Below, piece after piece: positions 51,742 through 59,137 of a DNA stretch of 64,000 nt. Numbering within the stretch: position 1 is the first letter of the stretch; each line of letters opens with the position of its first letter. The notes beneath the pieces are model-generated. The model did not search any database, was not told the DNA's origin, and saw only the letters and a list, made by a program, of their open reading frames with translations. The position numbers were made by a program, and so were the translations under genes. This stretch comes from Treponema sp. (GTDB lineage: Bacteria > Spirochaetota > Spirochaetia > Treponematales > Treponemataceae). The stretch covers positions 43,479 to 107,478 of the forward strand of contig JAFUFU010000034.1 of assembly GCA_017469785.1 (NCBI GenBank). Reading direction: 5' to 3'.

Positions 51742-52053
51742 CTATATCAGATTAGCATAATCCCTTTTTGCATATAAGATACGCATTATCGAAACTATTT
51801 TTTCTACATCATCAATCAAGTATAATGCGATAAAATTTCTGTAAAAAAGAAAACGATGATATCCTTCATTCTGTAAAACGGGATTGTCACTAAGAGGATA
51901 CATGTATGGATTTTCTGCTATATTATCCTTTTCCTGAAGAAAGCCCACAAGAAGATTGTCTGCTACTTTTTGATTTTTAATCGTATCAGAAATGTAATCT
52001 ACGATTTCTGACAAATCTTCTTCTGCTTTTTCCATAATCCTTACATTATAAGC
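51742..52053 (-). CDS. ParE/RelE-family toxin
   Basis: This is a 103-residue toxin of the ParE/RelE superfamily. The ATG at 52053 overlaps the antitoxin stop by 8 bp, so the genes are translationally coupled. It reads YNVRIMEKAEEDLSEIVDYIS, NPYMYPLSDNPVLQNEGYHRFLFYRNFIALYLID, with the family's C-terminal beta hairpin (VSIMRILYAKRDY). By family it either poisons gyrase or cleaves mRNA at the ribosome; which one is not clear from sequence. It ends seven bases before attC 1, the usual position for a cassette gene. The partner is the Phd/YefM-type protein upstream. Confidence 0.85.
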   Translation of the reverse strand, partial: AYNVRIMEKAEEDLSEIVDYISDTIKNQKVADNLLVGFLQEKDNIAENPYMYPLSDNPVLQNEGYHRFLFYRNFIALYLIDDVEKIVSIMRILYAKRDYANLI

Positions 52054-52306
52054 CATGTTTTTCTCGTATTCTGGAAATTGCATCTTCAACAGTAGAATAC
52101 CTGCCGTTTCTCATATCTTCTTTAGCTTCTTCAAGCTTTCCGCAGACATTCGCAAGGAAAAGATTTTTCTCATAAGTTTCCATACTCATCAAAACCATAT
52201 CACCATAACCATTTTTTGTTACGAAAATAGGTTCGTCATATTCATGACAGAGTGTAGAGATTGCTGTTGTGTTCTTTAAATCCCTTATAGGAACGATTCT
52301 AGGCAT
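52046..52306 (-). CDS. Phd/YefM-type antitoxin
   Basis: This is an 86-residue antitoxin. The N-terminal half matches Phd/YefM DNA-binding proteins (IRDLKNTTAISTLCHEYDEPIFVTKNGYGDMVLMSMETYE); the C-terminal half (EEAKEDMRNGRYSTVEDAISRIR) wraps the toxin. It would bind the toxin and its own promoter. A GGAG lies six bases upstream of the ATG. With the following ParE-like gene it forms a standard module, here inside the first cassette. Confidence 0.88.
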   Translation of the reverse strand: MPRIVPIRDLKNTTAISTLCHEYDEPIFVTKNGYGDMVLMSMETYEKNLFLANVCGKLEEAKEDMRNGRYSTVEDAISRIREKHGL

Positions 52307-52357
52307 TTAATTCTCCTTGTGGGATTATTGTACCACGGTTTCTTTCCTTTTGTCTAT

Positions 52358-52383
52358 AAAAAAAAGGCGGGCTTAGACCCACC
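52358..52383 (-). terminator. rho-independent terminator after the cassette lipoprotein
   Basis: GGTGGG/CCCGCC arms around TCTAAG, followed on the minus strand by eight T; 57 bp after the lipoprotein stop. A second weaker hairpin (GGACTTT/AAGTCC) lies at 52,402-52,429. No attC core was recognised here, so the lipoprotein and the toxin-antitoxin pair appear to share one cassette interval. Confidence 0.8.
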
Positions 52384-52439
52384 ATAGCAAAAACTGAGGA
52401 CTTGACTTTTCTTAAGCAAAGTCCGATTTTATTTGTTTG

Positions 52440-52892
52440 TTATTTTTGAAGAGTGAATTTGTTTTCTTTGTTGCTGTTTGTTACAGAAAAAGTTCCGTTT
52501 GTAACATTCATAGACTGATTCGTATCTTCTGTTACAGGTGTAAATTCAAGGAGTGTCTGATTTTTAATTTCTTCTTTCCATGTGACGGTAATCGTACAGT
52601 TAGAAAAATCATCTCCTGTTTTTGTATAGGTTCCTTTTTTAATAACGCCATCTTTTACTAAGCTTTCTGCTTGCTTAACGGCTTGATGAATCTCGTTATT
52701 ACTATATAACCTATATGCCTTCCAATTATCACCATCCGTCGTCTTATAGGTTGCAACCAGAGTTGCATCACTTGTGCTACCATTACTGCTAGTTGAACTC
52801 TCATCGCTGCTATCATTTGAACAGGAAGCGAAACCAAAAGCTAAAACGCTGACTGCGAACATTGCCGCAAAAATTTTGAAATTTTTTTTCAT
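52440..52892 (-). CDS. small cassette-encoded lipoprotein
   Basis: No family was recognised. The ATG at 52892 has a GGAG upstream; the signal peptide ends FASC. The mature part is about 125 residues: a Ser-rich linker, then TYKTTDGDNWKAYRLYSNNEIHQAV and a beta-rich end (NCTITVTWKEE...). It has its own terminator, so it probably also has its own promoter. It could be a surface or envelope protein; secreted and membrane proteins are common cassette cargo. Confidence 0.65.
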   Translation of the reverse strand: MKKNFKIFAAMFAVSVLAFGFASCSNDSSDESSTSSNGSTSDATLVATYKTTDGDNWKAYRLYSNNEIHQAVKQAESLVKDGVIKKGTYTKTGDDFSNCTITVTWKEEIKNQTLLEFTPVTEDTNQSMNVTNGTFSVTNSNKENKFTLQK

Positions 52893-52976
52893 AAAATTCT
52901 CCAACGATTCAATTTTTTAGAGAATAAATGCCGGAAGATTTACCTTATCAACGACAAGTGGCGCAGTGCGCCATCA

Positions 52977-53028
52977 ACCTAACAATTGCCGGCTTGACTG
53001 CGACATCCGCTTTGAAGCTTTGTTATGT
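52977..53028 (-). repeat. integron attC site 2 (short class)
   Basis: On the minus strand: R' ACATAAC, palindromic spacer with GCTTCAAAGCGGATGTCGCAG similar to attC 1, R'' GTTAGGT; 52 bp. It lies just after the frameshifted Imm49-like gene. Confidence 0.75.
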
Positions 53029-53064
53029 GATTTTATCTTAATATATCATATTTATTCAGGTGTA

Positions 53065-54187
53065 TTACTTTGTATTTTCGGCAATTGATACAGGGGTGTT
53101 ATTTTGCTTTCTCGCCCTATATTCAAGTATAAAATCCATCACCATGCGGTCTTCATCCAAAATTGTTTTAAAGGCGTTTTCATCTAAACCTTCATAGGCT
53201 ATGCGATAAGCTTGTTCTTTAGTAAGTTTTGTAATTGGAATTGGCGTGAGCAAAAGCTGATTGAGCGGCGATAATTCGTCTGGATATTCATAAATGATTT
53301 TTGGCTCAAAGGAGTCTTTTGAAAAAATATATTCGCAATATTGTCTTGAAAAATTTTTTGATTCAGGAAAAACAATATCATGGAATTCTTTTTCAGAAAA
53401 AAATTTCTTTGCGATGACTACAAGGCTTATCGCAAACTGGTACAAAAGCTTTTTCGCTTTCGTTTAACAGTCCTATTCTATTGTAGTTTTTCAGAAGAAT
53501 AGGAAGGCCTTCATTGAACTTGGCAACATCGTGCTTCAGAATACCAAGAAGACACATCGTAACGCCTCTGAGTGCCTTGTCTGATTTCGTGAGGATTCGT
53601 TTTTCAGCTTTTGAAACCACGGTTGTTTCATCATATTTTTTGTATTCTGCATTGTTGTAGAGAATACAAAGCAAAAGGTTTGTGTTTATAACAGTTAGCG
53701 GATAGCCATTGGTACATAACGGAATATCTTTGGGAAAGCATCGATAAACGGAGTCAAAACCAAGACAGGAAATATAGCCCATGACCTCAAAAAAACGTCC
53801 GCTGTGATCGCAACCTCCTGATAATCCGTTCGGAACATTTTTCAAGGATACAGATTGATACAAAAGGGCACGCAATTCTTCAAATTCATTATTTTTTACA
53901 GCAGATTTTATCTTTTTTGCCAATTCTCTATACATTACATCTCTGTAATGAGCTGTCGATAATGTGTATAAAAGGTTATATTCCCATTCTTTGTATTTAT
54001 CCCCAAGACCAGTCCGACTATTATGTTTGAATCTTTCATAAAAGATTTTCATTTCTAAATAATAATCATCTATCGTTTTTTCCGATTTTTCTTCCTTGTT
54101 AGTTGTATCGAAAGATGTAGAGTTACTTTTTTTCGTATTGCATTCAGAACATTTTTTTGTTTTACAAAATAAGTCTAACACCCACAT
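53065..54187 (-). pseudogene. Imm49-like protein gene with one-base frameshift
   Basis: Two overlapping minus-strand frames form one protein of about 370 residues. The first frame (ATG at 54,187) ends at a TGA after HRKEIFF; the second continues SEKEFHDIVFPESKNF...IAENTK to 53,065. Removing one T from a run of seven at about 53,400 joins them as ...KEIFSEKEFHD. The joined protein resembles the Imm49 family, immunity proteins of polymorphic toxin systems, in its LRALLYQSVSLKN...DSVYRCFPKDIPL and LLILKNYNRIG segments; that family call is tentative. It would be the only gene of its cassette, between attC 2 and attC 3. No partner toxin is in the window. Confidence 0.5.
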
Positions 54188-54236
54188 TTTACTAATCCTT
54201 ATTGTTTACTAAACGCGCCTCAAGTAGCGGGCGTCC

Positions 54237-54369
54237 ACATAACTAGCGTTTTAAACCGTAAAAACGGTTTTGCCGAAGGCAAAATTGGCGCAAAAGTTGC
54301 GGTGGCGCAAAGCTACGAATAGCAACTTTTGTGACAAAGTTTTTATCGGCTTTGAAAACCATGTTATGT
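54237..54369 (-). repeat. integron attC site 3 (133-bp class)
   Basis: On the minus strand: R' ACATAAC, R'' GTTATGT, 133 bp apart end to end. The inside holds CAAAAGTTGC/GCAACTTTTG, GCC-TTC-GGC and AAACCG/CGGTTT hairpins. Sites at 55,665 and 58,704 are nearly identical. Confidence 0.85.
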
Positions 54370-55170
54370 GTTTTTTTTAGTAAAATATAAATATATTTTA
54401 TAAAACATTGGAAAATATATTTTATAAACTTCTATAATGGTGTTTAATCGTACTTCTTCATCATAAGATAAAGAAAAATATTTATGATATTCATTCCAAT
54501 AATTCCATTCATACGATATATCAAAATATTTTTGATTAATACAATATTCAAAAACGGAATACGAAGTTCTTGGTATCGTAATTTTTTGAGTTTTTAAAAT
54601 TTTTTTCAAGTTCAAAAAAGCAACATTATAGAGACAATCACACAAAAATAATGATGAATACATTCTATTTTTATCAATGGTATTTAAATCAAATTGATTT
54701 AAGAAATTTTTGTAATCTGAGACTCTATCATATCCAAGACTGTCACATAAATCGTGAAATAATAAGATATAATCTGAAAAATCAGGATTATTTAATCGAT
54801 TGTATTTCCCAATTAATGGAGATTGAATGTTATATTTTTTTAGAAGAACTGCAATTGTAGTGTAACTATATGATATATTATAATCTGTTTTTAAAATTCT
54901 ACAGAACTTCCTAAATTCAAAGTCTTTATATTTTGTTAGATATAAATCAATAATTAGTTTCTCTTCCTTTTCAGTTATTTTTTTATTTGATGTTTTTCCT
55001 TTATTTTTATGTTCGAAACATTGATACCCTTCATTCCTAAATCGACGTTTCAAATTACTGACAGCACGAGTGGTTATACCTATTTTTTCTGAACATTCCT
55101 TTTCTGTTATTACACCTTTTATACATAACGGAATATATTTTTGTTTTAATGCTTTTTTCTTTTCATCCAT
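54364..55170 (-). CDS. transposase-type HTH protein with unknown C-terminus
   Basis: This is a 268-residue protein. Residues about 10-115 match the helix-turn-helix leader of IS-type transposases (KECSEKIGITTRAVSNLKRRFRNEG, FRKFCRILKTDYNISYSYTTIAVLLKKYNI). The DDE catalytic core is missing; instead there is an unrecognised C-terminal domain of about 150 residues rich in Tyr and Phe. It is more likely a regulator built from a transposase HTH than a transposase. The start codon at 55170 is 11 bp after the stop of the gene upstream, and the stop codon lies in the attC 3 R' core. The pair may be a two-gene functional unit. Confidence 0.5.
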   Translation of the reverse strand: MDEKKKALKQKYIPLCIKGVITEKECSEKIGITTRAVSNLKRRFRNEGYQCFEHKNKGKTSNKKITEKEEKLIIDLYLTKYKDFEFRKFCRILKTDYNISYSYTTIAVLLKKYNIQSPLIGKYNRLNNPDFSDYILLFHDLCDSLGYDRVSDYKNFLNQFDLNTIDKNRMYSSLFLCDCLYNVAFLNLKKILKTQKITIPRTSYSVFEYCINQKYFDISYEWNYWNEYHKYFSLSYDEEVRLNTIIEVYKIYFPMFYKIYLYFTKKNT

Positions 55171-55181
55171 AATATTTTTCT

Positions 55182-55625
55182 TTAACAAAAATCACTGTGA
55201 ATATTTATCACCTGATAAGACTTTGTATTCTTTAACTTGATGTTTTCATTTATACTGAAAACCAATTTTTTTACATTTTTGCTTAATAGATAATTTGTTC
55301 TAGTCAAACCATCATTTAACGTTGGAATAGTATCATTATTATCAACTTCTAGAAAAACATCAACGACAGGAACTGGATTCTTCTCTCCAAAAGAAAATCC
55401 TTTTTCTGCTTTGTTATATTTATAATCATTTTTCTTATTCTCTATGTTCGCCAATATTTTCTGAATCTTAACAGAACTTTTTTTCCACTGTTTATCAAAA
55501 TAGCTAGAATCAATAATCAAAAAATGTTTTTCATTTGAAACCATATAATATGCCTCATCCCCAAAAAGCTTAAATATTATTCTTCCTATTTCATCCTGAT
55601 TAATTTCTAATCCTTCCATTTTAGT
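55182..55625 (-). CDS. hypothetical protein with ParB-like core motif
   Basis: This is a 147-residue protein. The C-terminal part (NPVPVVDVFLEVDNNDTIPTLNDGLTRTNYLLSKNVKKLVFSI) resembles the ParB/sulfiredoxin-like fold, where a DGxxR turn binds nucleotide (CTPase, kinase or nuclease families). The N-terminal half has no recognised match. It is coupled to the HTH gene, which starts 11 bp after its stop, within the cassette bounded by attC 3 and attC 4. Function is not known; the ParB comparison is weak and by eye. Confidence 0.35.
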   Translation of the reverse strand, partial: TKMEGLEINQDEIGRIIFKLFGDEAYYMVSNEKHFLIIDSSYFDKQWKKSSVKIQKILANIENKKNDYKYNKAEKGFSFGEKNPVPVVDVFLEVDNNDTIPTLNDGLTRTNYLLSKNVKKLVFSINENIKLKNTKSYQVINIHSDFC

Positions 55626-55664
55626 CATAACCTTATACAAACCAGCACCCCAGTGCGGGGGTCC

Positions 55665-55797
55665 ACATAACTAGCGTTTTAAACCGTAAAAACGGTTTTG
55701 CCGGAGGCAAAATTGGCGCAAAAGTTGCGGTGGCGTAAAGCCACGAAGAGCAACTTTTGTGACAAAGTTTTTGTCGGTTTTGAACTTCTTGTTATGT
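55665..55797 (-). repeat. integron attC site 4 (133-bp class)
   Basis: Same size and core (ACATAAC/GTTATGT on the minus strand) as attC 3, with only a few base differences. It lies nine bases after the brnA-like stop. Confidence 0.85.
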
Positions 55798-55805
55798 GTT
55801 TTTAC

Positions 55806-56108
55806 TTACCCAAACACAGCCTGTCTAAGAATATTGTTTATCCGAGTCTGATACCCCTTTCCCATATTTTTTAGGGCAGCAAGTACATCATTGTCAATTC
55901 TTAAACTTACAGCTGTTTTCTTTACAGTAACTTTGTAAATATCATTTCCTTTTGGATGAACTTCATACCAGGGCTTGAATTTTTTCATCTGTTCGTCTGT
56001 AAGTTCTGGACATTCTTCAGTGATTACAGGTTTTGCGGAATTTATAATTCTCTTATCTTCTTCAGTGAGAGGTTTTTGAATTAAATCATCTAATGTCATA
56101 GTCTTCAT
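55806..56108 (-). CDS. brnA: BrnA-type antitoxin
   Basis: This is a 100-residue protein of the BrnA family. LTDEQMKKFKPWYEV and the C-terminal ribbon-helix-helix VSLRIDNDVLAALKNMGKGYQTRINNILRQAV are diagnostic. It would neutralise BrnT and repress the operon. The start at 56108 has GGAG ten bases upstream and overlaps the end of the brnT-like gene by 23 bp. It is intact even though its toxin gene looks truncated, so the module may now be antitoxin-only. Confidence 0.88.
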   Translation of the reverse strand: MKTMTLDDLIQKPLTEEDKRIINSAKPVITEECPELTDEQMKKFKPWYEVHPKGNDIYKVTVKKTAVSLRIDNDVLAALKNMGKGYQTRINNILRQAVFG

Positions 56109-56283
56109 AATATAATTTCTCCTCTTTGGGTGTCGCTCTTCGGGCGGAAATAATACGAATATTATTTTCACCTCGCTCTGTATAGACCACGAATAAAATC
56201 CGTTCTACACAACCAATTACATTATATCTTTCTTCTGATTCATCAGAATGTTCTTCATCCAGCAAAAATAACTGAATAGTCAT
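56086..56283 (-). pseudogene. brnT: BrnT-type toxin gene, N-terminus missing
   Basis: The 65-codon frame keeps the C-terminal two-thirds of BrnT (DEEHSDESEERYNVIG, RILFVVYTERGENNIRIISARRATPKEEKLYYEDY). The usual first 30-40 residues (a WDxxKxxxNxxKHGxxFxxA-type start) are absent; in frame upstream there is only a stop. The region where they should be is occupied by the end of the gene 56,255-56,647. A deletion that fused the two genes explains both. The remaining protein lacks part of the RNase fold and is probably inactive. Confidence 0.6.
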
Positions 56284-56647
56284 AAATACTATCTTCTATT
56301 TTCAAGCTAAAAAGATAAGTTCTTTTGTATCCAGTTTTCGGTATTTCGCCAATATAATCAGGTACAAGAATTTCAAGGGTAGCCGGATAATTGCCATTTT
56401 CATGAAAATAGTTTTCAATAGCGGAAACTAGTTTGTTTCCGTTTGAAATAAGTTTTTTTTCATCATCTCCAAGAGGAAGAAAATCGGGGGAAACATTTGT
56501 AATCTCGCCATATTTCTCTGTTATCTCTTTTTTAGAATTTGCAACTGAAAAATTCGGAACTATAGTATAAAACAATACAAGCATTATCCAAAGTACAAAA
56601 ATTATGATAACAGAACTTACAGTTAAAAACAAAGTTCGTTTTTTCAA
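56255..56647 (-). CDS. membrane-anchored pilin-like protein, probably truncated
   Basis: This is a 130-residue protein from a TTG at 56647 with a GGAG upstream; an ATG at 56683 lies in attC 5 and is less likely. A membrane helix (residues about 5-30) precedes KLVSAIENYFHENGNYPATLEILVPDYIGEIPKTGYKR...YDYSVIF, the pattern seen in pseudopilin-like cargo (YxxxNGxYPxSLxxLvPxYlxxiP). It ends at YDYSVIFAG where the brnT remnant begins, so its C-terminus may be lost. It is the first gene of its cassette. Confidence 0.5.
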   Translation of the reverse strand: MKKRTLFLTVSSVIIIFVLWIMLVLFYTIVPNFSVANSKKEITEKYGEITNVSPDFLPLGDDEKKLISNGNKLVSAIENYFHENGNYPATLEILVPDYIGEIPKTGYKRTYLFSLKIEDSIYDYSVIFAG

Positions 56648-56679
56648 TTTCTTCTCCAAGCGACCCAGTGCGGGCGTCC

Positions 56680-56746
56680 ACATAACAATATTTTAAACCG
56701 CAAACCGGCTTGACCGTTTGTCGGTGATTTGAAATGCGTGTTAGAC
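56680..56746 (-). repeat. integron attC site 5 (short class)
   Basis: On the minus strand: R' GTCTAAC, R'' GTTATGT, 67 bp, with inner GCCGGTTTGCGG and ACAAACGGTC arms. It is four bases downstream of the macro-domain-like gene's stop. Confidence 0.85.
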
Positions 56747-56750
56747 GATT

Positions 56751-57776
56751 TCAATATACTTTCTTTTCAAATATTTCTGCCTTATTTTTTAACATATCTT
56801 TATATTTATATTCTATACCTGTAATATTCTTTTGTTTTGAATAAAAACTATTAAGTTCCTCCATTAAAAAAAAATAATTCCAAGGAAATTCAGAACAAAA
56901 TTCTAATAAAGTACAGGCAAATCCTTTATTTCCTCTTCCAACTCCAGTTTCATAATAATCTTCCATCTTCTTTCTGAGATAGGAAAAGATTTTTTGAACC
57001 TTTGAATGACTTATATTATCCTGTGTCAGAATTGAAAACATTTTTTTTGCCATTCTTGAATTGATTTCAAATGCATTTCTGACTTTACAAATCCTCTTTC
57101 GATACCACGGAATTATTATTGACGAATATGGAATCCGCTCATTGAAAATATTTGAATAATCGTACATCAATCCAGTCATATGGCATCTATATAAATCTTT
57201 GAAGGCGCGAATGCGAATAACTATATCAATATTAAAATTAGTAATGACATTCTTTTCGTCCAATTTTTGAAAAATCCTAAAAAGTTGATAATAGTTCATA
57301 TCATACCCCTCTTCAGAAACATTCATTGTTGAATAAAGAATATTTTCAGGACAATTCAATTTAACACAATTATACTTTTCAGCAATGCTAAAAGCTTCTG
57401 CCATCCTTTCAATGTTAATTTCTTCTTTGTTTTCAGAATAAAAATCAACAGAAACAAAAATTATTCCCCTATATTTCAGTTTTCTACATGGAAAAAACTT
57501 TGTATATTTTGATCCAATCCATCCATTTTTCTCTGATTCAATTATTGCCTTTTTTAACCATTTACCTTCCGCTTCAATAATCCAATGAGACAATGGATTG
57601 CTTGGTTTAAAATCTTTACTTACAGGACATAATAAAATATCTCCTTCTTGCTTAAGTAAATCACCTCGAATTATTTTACACTGACAATTCCTCGGTTTAT
57701 ATTTAGTAAAAATTAGTTTCGGATAAAGGCAAGATGGAACATCGTTAAAATTCTGAAATGAAATTATCTTTTTCAT
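56751..57776 (-). CDS. macro-domain-like protein with unknown C-terminal domain
   Basis: This is a 341-residue protein. Residues about 34-170 look like a macro domain: CKIIRGDLLKQEGDILLCPVSKDF (the IxxGDIxxxxxDAIVN start), SHWIIEAEGKWLKKAIIES and RGIIFVSVDFYSEN...MAEAFSIAEKYNCVKLNCP (late strand-helix). Macro domains bind or remove ADP-ribose. The remaining 170 residues are Lys/Phe-rich without recognised motif. It is the single gene of its cassette. Macro domains in mobile elements often act as antitoxins to ADP-ribosylating toxins or in antiviral systems; that role here is inferred. The usual GGGxxG ADP-ribose loop is not obvious, so binding is uncertain. Confidence 0.5.
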   Translation of the reverse strand: MKKIISFQNFNDVPSCLYPKLIFTKYKPRNCQCKIIRGDLLKQEGDILLCPVSKDFKPSNPLSHWIIEAEGKWLKKAIIESEKNGWIGSKYTKFFPCRKLKYRGIIFVSVDFYSENKEEINIERMAEAFSIAEKYNCVKLNCPENILYSTMNVSEEGYDMNYYQLFRIFQKLDEKNVITNFNIDIVIRIRAFKDLYRCHMTGLMYDYSNIFNERIPYSSIIIPWYRKRICKVRNAFEINSRMAKKMFSILTQDNISHSKVQKIFSYLRKKMEDYYETGVGRGNKGFACTLLEFCSEFPWNYFFLMEELNSFYSKQKNITGIEYKYKDMLKNKAEIFEKKVY

Positions 57777-57848
57777 ACGAACCCCTTCGGTTTATTTTAT
57801 ACAATCGGTCTATTACCCAATGATAATATGCGGCTCAGTGAGCCGTCC

Positions 57849-57911
57849 ACATAACAACTGGTTGTACCGCACAGGCCTTGAGCCTGTATCGGCTACGAAG
57901 TTTTGTTATGC
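57849..57911 (-). repeat. integron attC site 6 (short class)
   Basis: On the minus strand: R' GCATAAC, R'' GTTATGT, 63 bp, with a CAGGCTCAAGGCCTG-type inner hairpin. It lies between the methyltransferase and macro-domain genes. Confidence 0.8.
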
Positions 57912-57940
57912 TTTTTATCTGTCACACAAATTTATTCAAT

Positions 57941-58615
57941 TTATTTTATCGATACTATTATACCGAATTTTCCTTTTAAATATATGCACTCCACATTCCT
58001 AAAACCGACATCTTTTAGCATTTGGATTTCCTTGCCGATTGAAATTTCACGGTCTAATTTCTTTCTTTCCAACCATCGCTCATATTCTATTTCCGATATT
58101 CCTGATTTTTTAATTTCATCTATCCAATATTCCTCGACATTCTCATTAATGACCGAACTGTCAGAGCAAAACTGATCGTAATTAGCGAAAAGCCTGTCGT
58201 TTTCGAGAGATTCATAAACTCTCTTGAAGAGTTTTTTCTTGCTAGTATTTTCAAGGTGGTGAATTGAAAGAGCTGAAATAATCAAGTCGGGATTACCTTC
58301 TGGCATTGATTCCGAATAATCCAGAACCTCATATTTTATATTCGAAATTCCTGCAAACCTTTTTCTTGCGACATTCAGCATTTCCTCGGCAATGTCTATC
58401 AGCACATACTCTGATTTTGGGAAGTGCCTGTACCAAAAAGAAGAGAGCAGGCCAGTTCCTGAGCCAAGGTCATAGATAAGTTTCGGCTCATAATTTAATG
58501 TCCTGGCGATAAAATCTGTGCTTGAAATGTAATAATCGTCAAAGCATGGTATAAACTTCTTTCGATTTTCATCATAGCTTTTTGCAACTAAATTGAACTG
58601 TCCTTGAATATCCAT
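57941..58615 (-). CDS. class I SAM-dependent methyltransferase
   Basis: This is a 224-residue methyltransferase of the Methyltransf_25/UbiE-like type. SAM-binding motif I is IYDLGSGTGLLSS, followed by YVLIDIAEEML and the acidic loop LDYSESMPEGNPDLIISALSIHHL. The C-terminus (FRNVECIYLKGKFGIIVSIK) completes the Rossmann-like fold. The substrate is unknown. As a single-gene cassette it could modify a small molecule or nucleic acid, perhaps giving resistance; this is not supported beyond context. Confidence 0.85.
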   Translation of the reverse strand: MDIQGQFNLVAKSYDENRKKFIPCFDDYYISSTDFIARTLNYEPKLIYDLGSGTGLLSSFWYRHFPKSEYVLIDIAEEMLNVARKRFAGISNIKYEVLDYSESMPEGNPDLIISALSIHHLENTSKKKLFKRVYESLENDRLFANYDQFCSDSSVINENVEEYWIDEIKKSGISEIEYERWLERKKLDREISIGKEIQMLKDVGFRNVECIYLKGKFGIIVSIK

Positions 58616-58703
58616 TTTTTAATCCTTTTTTAGCCACGCCACTGCGCCTGTCGTCATAACAATATTTATATTTCTATAAAACCACCAGCCCAGTGAGCCG
58701 TCC

Positions 58704-58836
58704 GTATAACTAGCGTTTTAAACCGTAAAACCGTTTTTGCCGAAGGCAGAATTGGCGCAAAAGTTGCGGTGGCGCAAAGCCACGAAGAGCAACTTTTGTG
58801 GCAAAGTTTTTATTGGCTACGAAGCTTTTGTTATGC
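58704..58836 (-). repeat. integron attC site 7 (133-bp class)
   Basis: R' GCATAAC and R'' GTTATAC on the minus strand, 133 bp, closely related to attC 3 and 4. A separate half-site (TCATAACAATATTTA) lies at 58,654-58,668 just before it, suggesting an older site was deleted. Confidence 0.8.
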
Positions 58837-58837
58837 T

Positions 58838-59137
58838 TTATTTCTTAAAAATATCGCTGTGAGTTCCTGTATTGACCAATGTCAGGACAAGAACATTTTT
58901 CTTTATCTTGTCGTCATATTCTTTCAAATACAATAAAAGCCAGTCCGGCTGAATATGACATTCCCAAATTCCCTTGAATTTTCCTACAAGTTCATGATTG
59001 CGATATTTTTCTTCAAGCGGTTTATCTTCCATTAATTTGTTTACGACATCTTCAAGAAGCGAAATATCCAATCCACGCTTTTTAGCAAGCTTAAAACTTG
59101 ACTTGAATTGCGAAGTTTTCTTTAAAATACATTCCAT
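58838..59137 (-). CDS. yafQ: YafQ-type toxin
   Basis: This is a 99-residue RelE-superfamily mRNA interferase. KYRNHELVGKFKGIWECHIQPDWLLLY and VLVLTLVNTGTHSDIF match YafQ, whose residues in the HELxGxxKGxRECHIxPDWLL and TGTHSDLF blocks form the active site. By family it cleaves mRNA on the ribosome. The ATG overlaps the antitoxin stop (TAATG). It ends two bases before attC 7. Family call is firm; the sequence is a usual length. Confidence 0.9.
   Translation of the reverse strand: MECILKKTSQFKSSFKLAKKRGLDISLLEDVVNKLMEDKPLEEKYRNHELVGKFKGIWECHIQPDWLLLYLKEYDDKIKKNVLVLTLVNTGTHSDIFKK

Noticed and set aside
54364-55170. insertion-sequence transposase
   Set aside because: Only the HTH leader resembles a transposase. 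There is no DDE core and no terminal inverted repeats around the gene, and the flanks are attC sites.
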